Origin: Coptodactyla brooksi
Taxonomy: Eukaryota > Arthropoda > Insecta > Coleoptera > Scarabaeidae
Direction: 5' to 3'
Assembly (NCBI GenBank): GCA_033557675.1
Contig: JAWQRM010000059.1
Span: 1 to 33,590 of the forward strand
Length of the DNA: 33,590 nucleotides
Shown here in pieces: positions 1-9,271 of this stretch; position 1 is the stretch's first letter; the number at the start of each line of letters is the position of its first letter. A program made the translations under genes and the position numbers. The notes below the pieces were generated by a model. It saw only the letters and a list, made by a program, of their open reading frames with translations, made no database searches and was not told the origin of the DNA.

Positions 1-470
1 CCACTAACTTCCAGCTAAAAATTATACCCTGGCTCTTGCGGGCTATGGGAGAGTCTCCAGTTATTACCGCTAGCTGGCCGCTACTATCTCGTCGTTCATG
101 CATTATGGATTAAACTCGTCTTCGTTCCTCCTCTTTAACGGCGTCGTCTCTTTCCTTTCTGCCAGACGTGTATGGAAGGGCTTCAGGGTCCACCGAACCG
201 CGTATCTTCTGCTGGCCGTTTTTCAAGCCCGTCTTCTGCGGCTGTGTACGCTGAAGTGGCCGGCAGCTACTGTGGCGGTACACTGCGGTCAATGTTTGAA
301 CTGAGTTTTCGGACGCTCTCTGCCTCTGTACAAAGTCAGCCCGAAGTCTCTCACCGCAAGAAAAACAATTTTACAGAACCATAAATATGTACATACTAAA
401 GCGGAATCAGTTTGTCTCGTCGTCGTTGCCGAAGAGGTGTAGATATTTCTTTTAACGAAGCACAGTTTTG
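1..470. promoter_or_regulatory. GC-rich, CpG-containing block, possible promoter and 5' UTR
   Basis: Bases 1-470 are visibly richer in G, C and CpG than almost everything up to 29 kb. Short overlapping open frames occur on both strands but none resembles a protein. In AT-rich insect genomes such blocks often mark promoters or 5' UTRs, and the minus-strand ATG at 103 fits that reading. No TATA box or initiator was pinned down. Confidence 0.35.
2..103 (-). CDS. Possible first coding exon of an unknown gene, cut by the window edge
   Basis: On the minus strand an ATG at 103-101 opens a frame that stays open to the window edge for about 34 codons, beginning MHERRDSSGQLAVITGDSPI. An in-frame TAA lies just upstream, so this ATG is the first in its frame. 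The sequence is richer in G+C than the AT-rich surroundings and lies downstream of the GC-rich block 104-470, as expected for a 5' UTR followed by a start codon. A splice donor (GTATAA) could end the exon near base 25. I recognise no domain and the fragment is too short for assignment. It could equally be non-coding promoter sequence that happens to be open. Confidence 0.25.
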   Translation of the reverse strand, partial: MHERRDSSGQLAVITGDSPIARKSQGIIFSWKLV

Positions 471-689
471 ACTTCTTGTTTTTGTGTGCAACTTAAATAT
501 AAGTTACTGGGAGTAATAAATAAATTATCATAAAAATAACTAGCAGTATTCTATATCATTATGAATTTGATGTTCTTCCGTAAAGAGCATTATTTTTCAG
601 TTATTCTTTTTGAGTACCAGTTTTAGTTTACGCATGCTGTGTTGTGTTGTTTTAAATAAGGTGATTTCTACAAATGACAATACTGTTTT

Positions 690-1355
690 CACCAGACGTG
701 TAAGCTTAAATCCGCTGCTTGCTCACAGATGGCGCTAGTGACCGTATTAAGCTACCACGGACACGCCAGTATTTTTTTGTTATGAGTTTGTAATCTGTGA
801 ACATTAATCAGTGCACATCATCAGCAATTTCATACAACAACATACATTTTCCCGTTGGCAATTATGTCAAGTTTGGTACCAGGAAAAGAGCAGGAAGCTC
901 TGATTTTCTACTTCAATTTGAATAAATCGGCCGCCAAATCGCATCGAATGCTTGTAGAGACTAGTTTCGTCGGTTCAAAAACGGCAATTTTGGCCTCATC
1001 GACAAGAAACGTGAAAATCGGTCCAGGAAGGTTGAGGACCATGATTTGAAGGCTCTCTTGAATGAGGGCGTTACCCAATCGCAAAAAATGGTTGCCGAGC
1101 AATAGGGCGTTACTCAACCAGCCATTTCCATGCGTTTACGTGAAATGGGAAAGGTTAAAAAGATTGGAGAATGGGTGCCGCACGAATTAACTATAGGTAG
1201 ATGGAGCGATGTCAAAATACATGCGAAATCTTGCTTGCCAGACAAAAAAGAAAGAAAGTAACTGGTGGGAAAGTAAAGGGGAATTCCTTTGAATAAATTT
1301 GTTTTTGTTTTCTATGCAAAAACCTTTGTTTAAATACCAACCTGTATTAAATAAA
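690..1355 (+). mobile_element. Mariner element remnant 1, internally deleted
   Basis: This is a decayed mariner (Tc1/mariner superfamily). The leader before the ATG contains the stretch agatggcgctagtgacc and the phrase GGACACGCC, common in mariner 5' regions. The N-terminal transposase follows, and the 3' end finishes near aaataccaacctgta at about 1348. The catalytic DDE core is absent: the reading goes from the DNA-binding half almost straight to the 3' end. I could not match a clean 5' terminal inverted repeat, so the left boundary is approximate. Confidence 0.7.
864..1275 (+). pseudogene. Mariner transposase N-terminal fragment, frameshifted
   Basis: From the ATG at 864 the frame reads MSSLVPGKEQ, then EALIFYFNLNKSAAKSHRML, the typical helix-turn-helix start of a mariner transposase. 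A deletion lies inside PGKEQ. After about residue 30 the homologous reading shifts frame and continues as DHDLKALLNEGVTQSQKMV, then a stop within the next stretch, then MRLREMGKVKKIGEWVPHEL, the end of the second helix-turn-helix region. No TGDE, HHDNARPH or SPDLAP catalytic segment follows. At least two frameshifts and one internal stop show that it is dead. The family call is firm; the exact limits are approximate. Confidence 0.8.
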
Positions 1356-1469
1356 CTGTATGCCTGACTTACATACCTAATGCCTACCCTAACTACTTTT
1401 TAATACTATTCAAATTACAAGAATAGAGTGTTAATTATCTTGTCCTTTTAACCACCAGGTTAAAAAGTA

Positions 1470-2110
1470 CGGGCGTAGGTATATTACTGGCTCTTTTATC
1501 TGTAAAAATATCTAGGTATTCCGCTGCGTTCAGTTGATTCTTTGTAATCACTTATTTGAAGCGAGCTAAGTGCTCTTCATACCTAATTTTAAGGGACCTA
1601 CGCATTTGTCCAATTTAACTTTTTCGCAATTTCTGCAATTGATTACATAAATCCCCGATTTATCTATTAGATCTGTTTTATCTTTTGGATTTCCTAACTG
1701 ACTTTTAATGATGTTGTTGTTAGTGAAAGCTACTTTAAAATTGAACGTCCTTAATGTTGTTAACTAATCCTTTAGTTAATATTTGTCTTTAGTTGATGTT
1801 TAAAGCGAAGTCTGTTTACGTAAATTCAGTTTAGATTTCTTTTTCCTTAAAGTGTTATGTATTAGATTTTTATTAAACCCAGTGTATAATACATTTAAGT
1901 CCTTTCTTATACCTAAGTTTGTTTAGCACAACGTTTAGTTACCATACTATTAAATGCCGCTATTTTATGTTGGAAATGACGATTAGAATCTGATACTATA
2001 AATCTTTTTGTATTAACCTCTTTGCGAAAAATATCGAATTCCAGCTTTTCTTTTCTTACTATTAAAACATAAAAAAATGCATTTTATTCCGAAATTATTT
2101 CACTAACGAT
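1470..2110 (-). mobile_element. Penelope-like retroelement fragment (RT end plus GIY-YIG)
   Basis: Read on the minus strand, two blocks in the right order identify a Penelope-like element. Near 2047-1915 is KLEFDIFRKEVNTKRFIVSD followed by S-N-R-H-F-Q-H-K-I-A-A-F-N-S-M-V. This matches the region near the end of the reverse transcriptase (IYRKPT, then SxHxxxHKxAAFxSMV). Near 1735-1560 is NNNIIKSQLGNPKDK, then KSGIYVINCRNCEKV and, after a frameshift, GQMRRSLKIRYEEHLARFK, which is the GIY-YIG endonuclease. Stops and frameshifts interrupt both. The 5' RT core and long terminal direct repeats are missing. Boundaries are approximate. Confidence 0.8.
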
Positions 2111-2349
2111 ATCTTGTATGTTATAGATCCTTATGACTTGGAAATTGTTCTCCTATTTCCAGATATATGGAAAGTTTTGTGGAGACGCTCTGCGTAATTT
2201 GAGTTTCTCTTGCTTCGTATATATAATGTTATACATTCCTTGCACCTGTTGTATGTATTTCATCTCAAATGTGTTACGTTTATATATTAGGGTGTATCAA
2301 ATGAAAACTGGGACAGAGGCCATTAAACCAAAAGTGTGGTATTTATAAA

Positions 2350-3380
2350 AATGGAGACTGGCCTGAAATGTAGTTGCTGGTGTGACAAAAAGGATTCGCG
2401 CGCTTTTCACTCACTAGGTGGCGGTACGTGTTATGCAAAAAATGATAAAAGTTTCCCGGCTTTTTTTTAATTTGAGAGAATTTTTTAAACAAAAGATTTT
2501 CAAAAATGTTTCTCAAATTAGAAAGAATCTTATAAAGGGTTTTTTAATTCATCAAATGAATAATGTTTTGGTGCCGTTTTTCTGCTCTAAGACTTCTAAT
2601 TGACTCCAGAATCGTGGGAAGTAATCTGTCTATGGAACTGTTACTGTTGGGGTTGTAAGTTGTGATATAATGAAGTTCTATTTCGTAAGTTTTGCGTACA
2701 TTTTAGAAAATACCGTTTATTGAATTATGTCCCATTGCGACAGGTGATTGTCATCGATACGCCAAAGTAGAAAATACTGAATTAAGCTTACTAGCAATTT
2801 CTATTGAATTACTGGCTTGCCTAAATTTGGAAAACTATTTGCAATCGTACTAAAATAATAGTTAGATATGTTCAAGTGCAAATGTTCAAGTGGCATGTTC
2901 AAATGGTTTAGATCCTATTGCTACGGGTTTGAACATTGCAAACTTGCTGTAATCAGTTTCGGAAAAGTCAGTCACAACCAACAGCAGTAAACTCTGGACA
3001 ACGTTTCAGAGTTTACTGTACATTTTTATAGAATTCTGTAGAGAAGTTGTAAAATCAGGTTAACAAACTTTGGGGGCTTTAAAGTAAAGAATCGCAGAAG
3101 GTAGTGGTTTCTGCTTTATAGTTTCCAATGATATAATTGTAAATGTAGGGCAATCTATAAACTATCCCCATATTGTAAATATAAGAGTACTTTCCGAGCA
3201 TAGGTTCCTCATTTGTTTGATCTATCGCGTAATTATTCTGCGCACTTTGAAAGCACAACATTCACATCTTCATGCTTAGTCTTAAACACGTAGTCTTCAA
3301 GACGTCTTATGTCTTGAGAATTGCGTAAAACCAATCTCTTTTGTTTAAGGACACACGTACCTGCCTACTTTTTCGTAAAA
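2350..3380. other. AT-rich non-coding stretch, no feature supported
   Basis: No convincing coding sequence was seen. A phrase at about 2289-2420 (ggtgtatcaaatgaaaactg, later actaggtggcggtacg) has the flavour of a mariner terminal region, but no partner end or transposase was found nearby. Confidence 0.4.
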
Positions 3381-3388
3381 TTCAAACG

Positions 3389-3413
3389 TGACGAATATAC
3401 CTTATATTCGTCA
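3389..3413. repeat. Perfect short-loop inverted repeat (11-bp arms)
   Basis: Arms TGACGAATATA (3389-3399) and TATATTCGTCA (3403-3413) are exact complements around a 3-base loop. On its own an 11-bp arm is only mildly unexpected in DNA this AT-rich. Confidence 0.6.
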
Positions 3414-3929
3414 TGACTTATAAGAGCGCCCTTCTATTCTTGCAAGATATACACGAAAATACAGGCGTCATACACAGACAGAGGGAAAATGTAGTTACCG
3501 TTATATTATGTGTATCATATATTTTGTACGTAAATTTTGGCAATGCTCCCGGGCATGTCCTACTACGTATGCTTCAGAGAAACATGTTTTCGCATTGGTT
3601 TTGAACGCAATCACTAATTATAATGTAAGACACACACACTTGAATTTGTAGAGCTAATTAAAGGAGAATAATTGCCTCAATATTACGTTGTAGTGTCGTT
3701 GAATGTAGTGTTTATTTCCTGATATACCTCTTGAATTGCTCTTAAATATCGTTTTCACCGTATTTATGAAGACATTAAGACTTAATTTTTCATAGATATA
3801 GTGTATGGACAAACTTTTTGACCATGTCGTTAATGTCACAAATTTTGCTTTAGCACAGATAATTATTTGCGAAAATCTAACTAAATCAAACGTATTTGAG
3901 CACGTATCTGGTCTCCAACAAATTAAACT

Positions 3930-3971
3930 TTAGTCACCCATAGTTTTGACTTAGTCACCCATGATTTTTAC
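3930..3971. repeat. Two-copy 21-bp tandem repeat
   Basis: Unit ttagtcacccatagttttga (plus c) at 3930-3950 is followed directly by a copy with a few changes at 3951-3971. It is a small local duplication of no obvious function. Confidence 0.6.
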
Positions 3972-4390
3972 TGAAAGTCGAGGCAGGCGTAGCATGAATA
4001 CTGCAATTTTGCGAACCAGCTTTAGTTTGCAAGAAAGCCTAACTTTAAACGCCATTTTCTCGAAATCCTTCTAGTAACTTAAATCATACTAAATTCTCAA
4101 TCTAACACGGTTTTTGTTTTTTATTGTAAATAATAAATAAAGCAGTGATACCATATAAATATTTTGTGAAAGTAAGTTAAGTAATCCAAAAATTAAACTT
4201 TGCTATTTCTTGGTACTTGTCACTTATTTGACTATCGAAAAATCATATGTGTTAAGAAAAATAGGTATCCATGACACCAGAACTTTGCATGCTCTATACA
4301 GGGGATTCCTAACCAATAAAAACATAGGAAAAAGATAATAATAGTAGCAATACATCATACTATATGCATACCAATTTTAATACACGTACC

Positions 4391-4690
4391 GATTTCAAAC
4401 AGCTGAGATGAAATATTTGCCGAAGGTGCTGGAAGTGAAGAGAACTAACATTTCAGTCTTCTTTCCTCTATATTGTCTACATGACAATATAGAGGAAAGA
4501 AGACTGAAATGCTAAGAATGGACATTGAGATCGGTGAAGGTGTGGAAAACTAAGAAAACGTGAAAAAATCAAAGAGGAAGACCCAGAACAATGTGGAACA
4601 ATACCATATCGGAAGCACTGAAAAACAGAGGAATGTATTAGAAAGGAAGTAATAAAATGGCAGTGAGCAGAGAGAAACTAGCAAGTAAAT
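4391..4690 (+). mobile_element. Non-LTR retrotransposon reverse transcriptase tail, decayed
   Basis: The plus strand carries phrases from the region after the reverse transcriptase core of RTE/CR1-like elements. TAEMKYLPKVLEVKRTN (4398-4450) corresponds to the common TAEMKFLRRVxGVTR; then DNIEERRLK (4483-4510), R-M-D (about 4520) and, after frame changes, KRGRPRTMWNNTISEALKNR (about 4570-4630), which matches the GRPRxxWxxxVxxAL tail. Stops and frameshifts mark it as dead. The stretch between the first two phrases has been replaced by an inverted copy of the second (see 4449-4511). The exact clade cannot be decided. Confidence 0.75.
4449..4511. repeat. Perfect 29-bp inverted repeat with a 5-base loop
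   Basis: Arms 4449-4477 and 4483-4511 are exact reverse complements over all 29 positions, around the loop TACAT. The right arm encodes the retroelement residues DNIEERRLK in the expected place, so the right arm is original and the left arm is the inverted copy. Chance cannot explain 29 matching pairs. Confidence 0.95.
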
Positions 4691-5252
4691 TCAATACTTC
4701 AACACATTTTCATATTTTTAACATAATTGCGTAAGGTTTATAGATCTAACACGAATAATGTTGGTGCCATTCGAGCTTAAGTTGAAGGTTCTAGATATGA
4801 TCTACGTAAGTTGACCGTGAAATAATTAACATAACATTAGTTTTCGGGTATGGTCTAGTTTTAAGAGCACACTGTAGAAATGATGCTTGCTTCAAACACT
4901 ATTCAGTTTAGTTTCTCCAGAAAAATAATCCAACATTCATACACGTTTGTGGATCTATTACACACCGTTTAGAAGTTATTTAGCTTTAGGTTCATGTGTT
5001 TGTATCAATAGAAATACGTATGCACGTTTTAAAATTAAATTTAAAATTTAAACTTAAAATTTAATTTGAAATTAAAACCAACTATTTTAAATGTAACTTC
5101 CTTATACACAGTCATATATACAATATTTGTTTCGCTTTGTGGGGATAGAAAAATAATTTTCTTAATTTCAACCATGTACTTACACTTACTGCTTGTGAGA
5201 TTAGAGGAATTTGTACATAAACATTCTTTTAATTATTAATTAATTAATTAGT

Positions 5253-5279
5253 TACTAGATAATAACATATTATCTAGTA
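5253..5279. repeat. Perfect inverted repeat, 11-bp arms, 5-base loop
   Basis: TACTAGATAAT (5253-5263) and ATTATCTAGTA (5269-5279) are exact complements around AACAT, directly after an (aatt)n-like tract at 5230-5250. Confidence 0.55.
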
Positions 5280-6230
5280 TATATGTAGTATAAAATAGTA
5301 TAGTGAATGGTGATGTATTTGAAAAAAAGTAAAAAACCGCAATATACACAAAGAAACTTCGCATTCTCTTTGGGGTGTTCCTAAAACTAGATGACATTCC
5401 AAAATCGTGATTACATTAGCATGAATTTATTTGATTGCATAACTATTTCATAGTCCACTTAAGTAAATAATATTTTTTAACTTAAGATAGAATAAATCCA
5501 AAACTATTTGTGTTAAACCTCCAAACAATCGATCATGTTTGTACCGTTGTATGATCTCCAACTAAAGAGGGCTATACCGTTTAAAAGAAAACAGCAACTT
5601 TGCTGTAATACTTTTCTGAGTCCACAATATGTTCCCAAATACTTTTTAGTCCCCTACGCCGTCCTGTTAAAAGAACTTATCAGCTCTCAAGCAACACTAA
5701 TTGCAGACCCTACTTTCAAAAAAAGTTCATGTTGAATTGAAAATTTGATATGCTTTCCAATTTTGTCAAAACATCCTCATGGTAGCTTTTTTTCTGTGTT
5801 TAATTAATACTATCTTACAGTCATGTGGGGGCAAAGAATAAAGAACAATTTAAAATACGTTGTGTAGTGAAAAATCAACCATAGTGCATAACGAAATGTC
5901 AGATGTAGTGCAACGTGCTCATTATTTGTTATATTAGAAAAATAGTAGTTCTGGAAACGTTCATATTTTTCCTTAACAATTAAAGTAATAAAAGAGACAA
6001 AAAAGAGAAAGTAAAAAACGTTTCATTAATTGACAATTGATTGCTTATTCTTATTGAGTTGTCTTCCTTTTATTGCTTTTTAAATTAATTAAAGACATTA
6101 AAAATAATGATTGTATAAAAGCTATTATTTTTAACATTAACAATACCTGTTACAACACATCTAACAGTACAGTACACATAAAGCAATACAATGGTATAAA
6201 TTGTTTCACCTTATATTACATTTTAACTTA
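5280..6230. other. AT-rich stretch without a supported gene
   Basis: One 66-codon ATG frame at 5535-5735 (+) has no recognisable domain and no supporting context. I also searched the minus strand here for the second exon of the NRF-like gene and found none. Confidence 0.4.
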
Positions 6231-6231
6231 C

Positions 6232-6436
6232 TTTTGTGAGCCCACAATGTCAAATTATTCAACTGGAGAACATAAACTTCACTATCACTCTTGCAACGAT
6301 CATTATTTGAATCTTCTGGTGCTACTGGTAACGTCGGAAATAAATGTTTATTGGACACTATATCATCGACATCACACAAAACGGTGTTAATTGACACCAA
6401 TATAAGTAAAAATGACATTATTTTCTTCTGGGGCAT
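6232..6436 (-). CDS. First coding exon of an NRF6-like (nose resistant to fluoxetine) protein
   Basis: The minus-strand ATG at 6436 (context GCGAAAATG) starts MPQKKIMSFLLILVSINTVL followed by C-D. This is a basic start plus a hydrophobic core ending at a plausible signal-peptidase site. After an acidic linker comes NDRCKSDSEVYVLQLNNLTL then W-A-H-K. That resembles the start of the NRF domain (C-x-D-x-x-x-Y-x-x-x-L-x-N-x-x-L-W-A-x-K-M) of insect membrane acyltransferase-3 relatives. The exon ends in AAAA|GTAAGT at 6232, phase 1, which would let AAA-A|TG read K-M as in the family. The usual remainder of several hundred residues (rest of the NRF domain and about ten membrane helices) was not found in the 6.2 kb downstream. 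The gene either continues beyond the left edge or this is an orphan exon. The function named is a family expectation, not shown here. Confidence 0.55.
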
Positions 6437-6509
6437 TTTCGCTTTCGCTGTCAACACGTTTCCTCAAAACGCGGCTTTTCGAGTGGCTTTCAGCTACCAT
6501 CTACCGCAG

Positions 6510-6740
6510 GGAGCACGTTGCTTCTGTTACCTTGTCCTTGGCAATAAGATAATTCTTTTCTTATTATATGAGCTAACGATCAGTAATTATTCCGGTGTAC
6601 CAACGCTCGTTATTTCTATCTCCCAAGAATTGTAATAGTGCAATGTGTAATACTTTATTAGTAATGGCGGATACGAAAGACAATACATTTCGACTCTAGG
6701 GACTGTGGGAATGATTATTTTCGTAATATACCCTGAAAGT
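6510..6740 (+). repeat. Dispersed repeat family, copy A (truncated)
   Basis: This shares a core with copies B and C: tcagtaattattcc, then cgttattt, then a stretch ending gaattgtaatagtg. Similarity fades toward the mariner inserted at 6749. It lies just upstream of the NRF-like exon. Confidence 0.6.
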
Positions 6741-6748
6741 ATTAGCTC

Positions 6749-7684
6749 GTTCGAAAAGTAATTTCGTTCTTTTTTTTGTGAAAGTGAAAAGCACTTTTCT
6801 TAGAGAGTATGAATATTTTATGTAATTACATATTCACCATTTTAATCCAACACCTTTTGCTATCTTTCTGACAGTAGCATGATTTTACGCTCATAAAAAT
6901 TCTGATCCTTGCTGGCAAAAAACTGATCCAAGCCATTCTTGTCGGCTTCATTTGAAGTAACGGTTGTGCCGTCCAAAAAAAATTGTAGAGACCGAATCAA
7001 GTAATAATGGGAAAGTGCCAGATCCGGGGCATATGATAGGTATGATAGTACAATACTATTGATCAATTCTGGCCTTTTCTGTTTGAGTGAATCATGCAAT
7101 TTGTCCAGCTGTACACTTTAGAATTGATCGTGGTACTCTCCCAAACAGTTTGGAAAGAGCTCGCAAAAATTTGGCAACCTTGCAAAAAATGTTGCAAACT
7201 TTCGTAAACAATTTAGCAAACCATTTTGCAAAAAATCATGCAATTTGTCCAGTTGATGACAGTACACTTTAGAACTGATCGTGGTATTCACCCAAAAATT
7301 TTAAGAAGAGCTCCTAAAAATTTTGCAAACTTGAAAAAAATTTTGCAAATTTTTGCAAAAAATTTTGCAAACCAGTTTTGACACTGGTATTCTGTCAATA
7401 CATCTTTTCTCCATATGTATCGACTAATTCTTTTCTGGCTTGAACTGCATTTTTACCTTCTTTGTAATTTGCAAAATGTGTCGAGAATGCTGTTTTTGAT
7501 TCTTCATGTTTCATAGGGCAGAAAGAGAAAAGAATTACACAGAAGTGAACAAAATATTTTCACATATCAACTTTGCAACATCAGCTATCAAAATATATAA
7601 TGCATATACGGTTTAGAATAAAGCTGGCTGGTTAAAATACAACTAACACGTCTGCTGGCAAAGAAAGGAATTACTTTCCGAAGA
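6749..7684 (-). mobile_element. Mariner family copy 2, non-autonomous (internal deletion plus expansion)
   Basis: Terminal inverted repeats: left ttcgaaaagtaatttcgttc (about 6750-6769); right, read on the minus strand, ttcggaaagtaattcctttc (ending about 7684). On the minus strand a transposase start lies at 7514-7380 (HFANYKEGKNAVQARKELVD, then a frameshifted Q-N-W-F-A-K-F). The C-terminal end lies at 7100-6848 (KLHDSLKQKRPELIN, then SYAPDLALSHYYLIRSLQ, then SERWQKVLD). The middle, including the first catalytic aspartate region, is replaced by about 300 bp of TTTTGCAAA-like repeats and a duplicated segment encoding INSKxYCHQLDKLHD-like residues. Copy 3 has the same architecture. Confidence 0.85.
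6848..7100 (-). pseudogene. Mariner transposase C-terminal end (copy 2)
   Basis: The frame reads HDSLKQKRPELINSIVLSYL, then APDLALSHYYLIRSLQFFLD, FFASKDQNFYE, and finally a reading related to LPERWQKVLDQNGEY. It is the end of an irritans/mellifera-like mariner transposase. The histidine-rich HHDNARPH segment that should lie between RPELIN and the PDLA motif is missing. The second aspartate of the DD34D triad is present in the degraded motif A-P-D-L-A. Confidence 0.8.
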
Positions 7685-7859
7685 ACCCAATAACAATGTA
7701 TAGGATTCTATATCGGATATCCGAAAGTCCTACTTCGGGATCAAATCTCAGATCAGATTGGTAATTTTTCTAGGTATGAAAAATGGCCCAATAATTTTAT
7801 TTCTCATAAACCGATCCCATATTGCAACATTTTCAGCTTCATCTTCATCTGTTGTTGTG

Positions 7860-7891
7860 CCAGTGACGAAACCAAAGGGTTTCGTCACTGG
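7860..7891. repeat. Perfect inverted repeat, 14-bp arms, 4-base loop
   Basis: CCAGTGACGAAACC (7860-7873) and GGTTTCGTCACTGG (7878-7891) are exact complements around AAAG. The arms are more GC-rich than the surroundings. On the minus strand the flank reads AIWDRFMRNKIIGPFF (about 7840-7790), resembling a DDE transposase phrase (xxGIIGxxxxGPxF), so the repeat may sit in transposon debris. Confidence 0.8.
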
Positions 7892-8084
7892 AACATATCA
7901 TTCGTTATCTTCTCGGTGAAGCTGGACCTTGTGCAGATGAAATATATAACTATTCAGATCAACTGCATTGGTTGAATAAAGATAGAGACAATATTTTCCA
8001 CACAGCTACGAAAATCTGGGGTCTATCTGGAAAAGAGTCATTTAATATCATGGCTACTTCACGGTAGTTCCAATGAGACCGTCC

Positions 8085-8421
8085 ATAAAAAGATAATTTC
8101 GACTTAATTTGTAGAGACGGTACTAAAAACACTGTCTGTTACATTCTATTACGTTCAAAGTAGTGTAATTATTTTCGTATTATACTAGTCAACCATCAGT
8201 AATTATTCCAATGAAACGGCATTATTTATTATATCTCGCACGAATTACAATAGTGTACAATAAATTGTTGCCCGTGGAGGTTAATGAAAAGAGCATAAGT
8301 AAAAATCCTAAGGCGTATGCGAATAATTATTTTCGATTATATTTTACCTTATACATTAATGCGCTCTTAAAAATGTATATTATTACATGGATATTTTTAG
8401 TATTTCTAGTAAACATATGAA
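8085..8421 (+). repeat. Dispersed repeat family, copy B
   Basis: Copy B aligns by eye, with small gaps, along its whole length to the reverse complement of copy C. Shared anchors in order are tccataaaaag, agtgtaattatt, tcagtaattattcc, ttatttattatatct, acgaattaca, gcgaataattatt, attaatgcgct and tggatatttttagta. No long reading frame or terminal repeat was recognised. Confidence 0.75.
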
Positions 8422-9271
8422 GGTTGCGCTAAAGCGAAGACTTTACACTTTTAAATACAATTTTAATGGTTCTGGAGTCATTAATAAAGTGTATGTATTA
8501 GCATACAATTCCCTTTCAATATTAACAATAGGTACATTACATGAATGTACCATTTAATTTGAATCTGACTTCATCGCTCCAAACTAATCGTCTTGGAAAC
8601 TACTTCTCCACATTTGTGTTCTTCACACTTCCTCTTCACGTTTCGTCAAGTACCAACCAGAATACTAAATTCTCCTACCCTGATCATCTTCATTACGGGC
8701 AGGGATTAGTCTTGGTACGTAACTTTTCCACTGGAAGCGTTTCAGAAAGCCATGGATACTTTAATTCTTAATCGTATTTTACAAAATTTACTCTTAGTTA
8801 ATGTAGACTACGGATATTCTGAGCACTTCCGTCTGCTTTAAACTTATGTACTTCCGTAGGCTTTGAAACTATCTCCTAAAAACTTTTCGTACTTCCCTTA
8901 ACACTTCAAAATAAACTTTCTTTGTTCAAAACTTAGTTTGGTTTCAGATTAAGTATCTATTTTCCTACCGAAACCAATAACGAGTCTTACGAGTACAACT
9001 GATAATTGCCGTACAACGTTGGTAATGCAGAAAATAATTTCCCGAAACAAAAATTGATGAAAAAAAACTGCATTCAACCTGCACTCAACCGTCAGGTTTT
9101 AACTGAATGTCGCCAACGATTCAAAAGTTATCAAGGTTTTTTTTTAATATAGTTCAATAATTGTCATCCTGTAGTTTTCAATTTGTAAAATACATACGTA
9201 GATCTATATGCCATCATGTATTTTGGTTTAGATAGCAGTTAGTTTTATTTACTGTAAGTATATGTATTAGA
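8422..9271. other. AT-rich stretch with one transposase scrap
   Basis: Apart from the Tc1-like fragment at 8543-8680, no gene or repeat is supported. An open plus-strand frame at 8541-8771 is the shadow of that fragment. Confidence 0.45.
8543..8680 (-). pseudogene. Tc1-like transposase fragment
   Basis: The minus strand reads RLVWSDEVRFKLNGTFM and then a stop. W-S-D-E-x-x-F-x-L is the second-strand catalytic block (with its aspartate) of Tc1-type transposases. Upstream, in another frame, RKCEEHKCGEVVSKT could be the remains of the preceding xFAxxHxxW segment. No inverted repeats were seen at this copy. Confidence 0.45.

Noticed and set aside
2289..2420. Possible solo mariner terminal region
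   Set aside because: The resemblance is only in short phrases, with no partner end or transposase.
6291..6635. 114-codon plus-strand open frame
   Set aside because: It is antisense to the NRF-like exon, which has the better start, signal peptide, motif and donor site.
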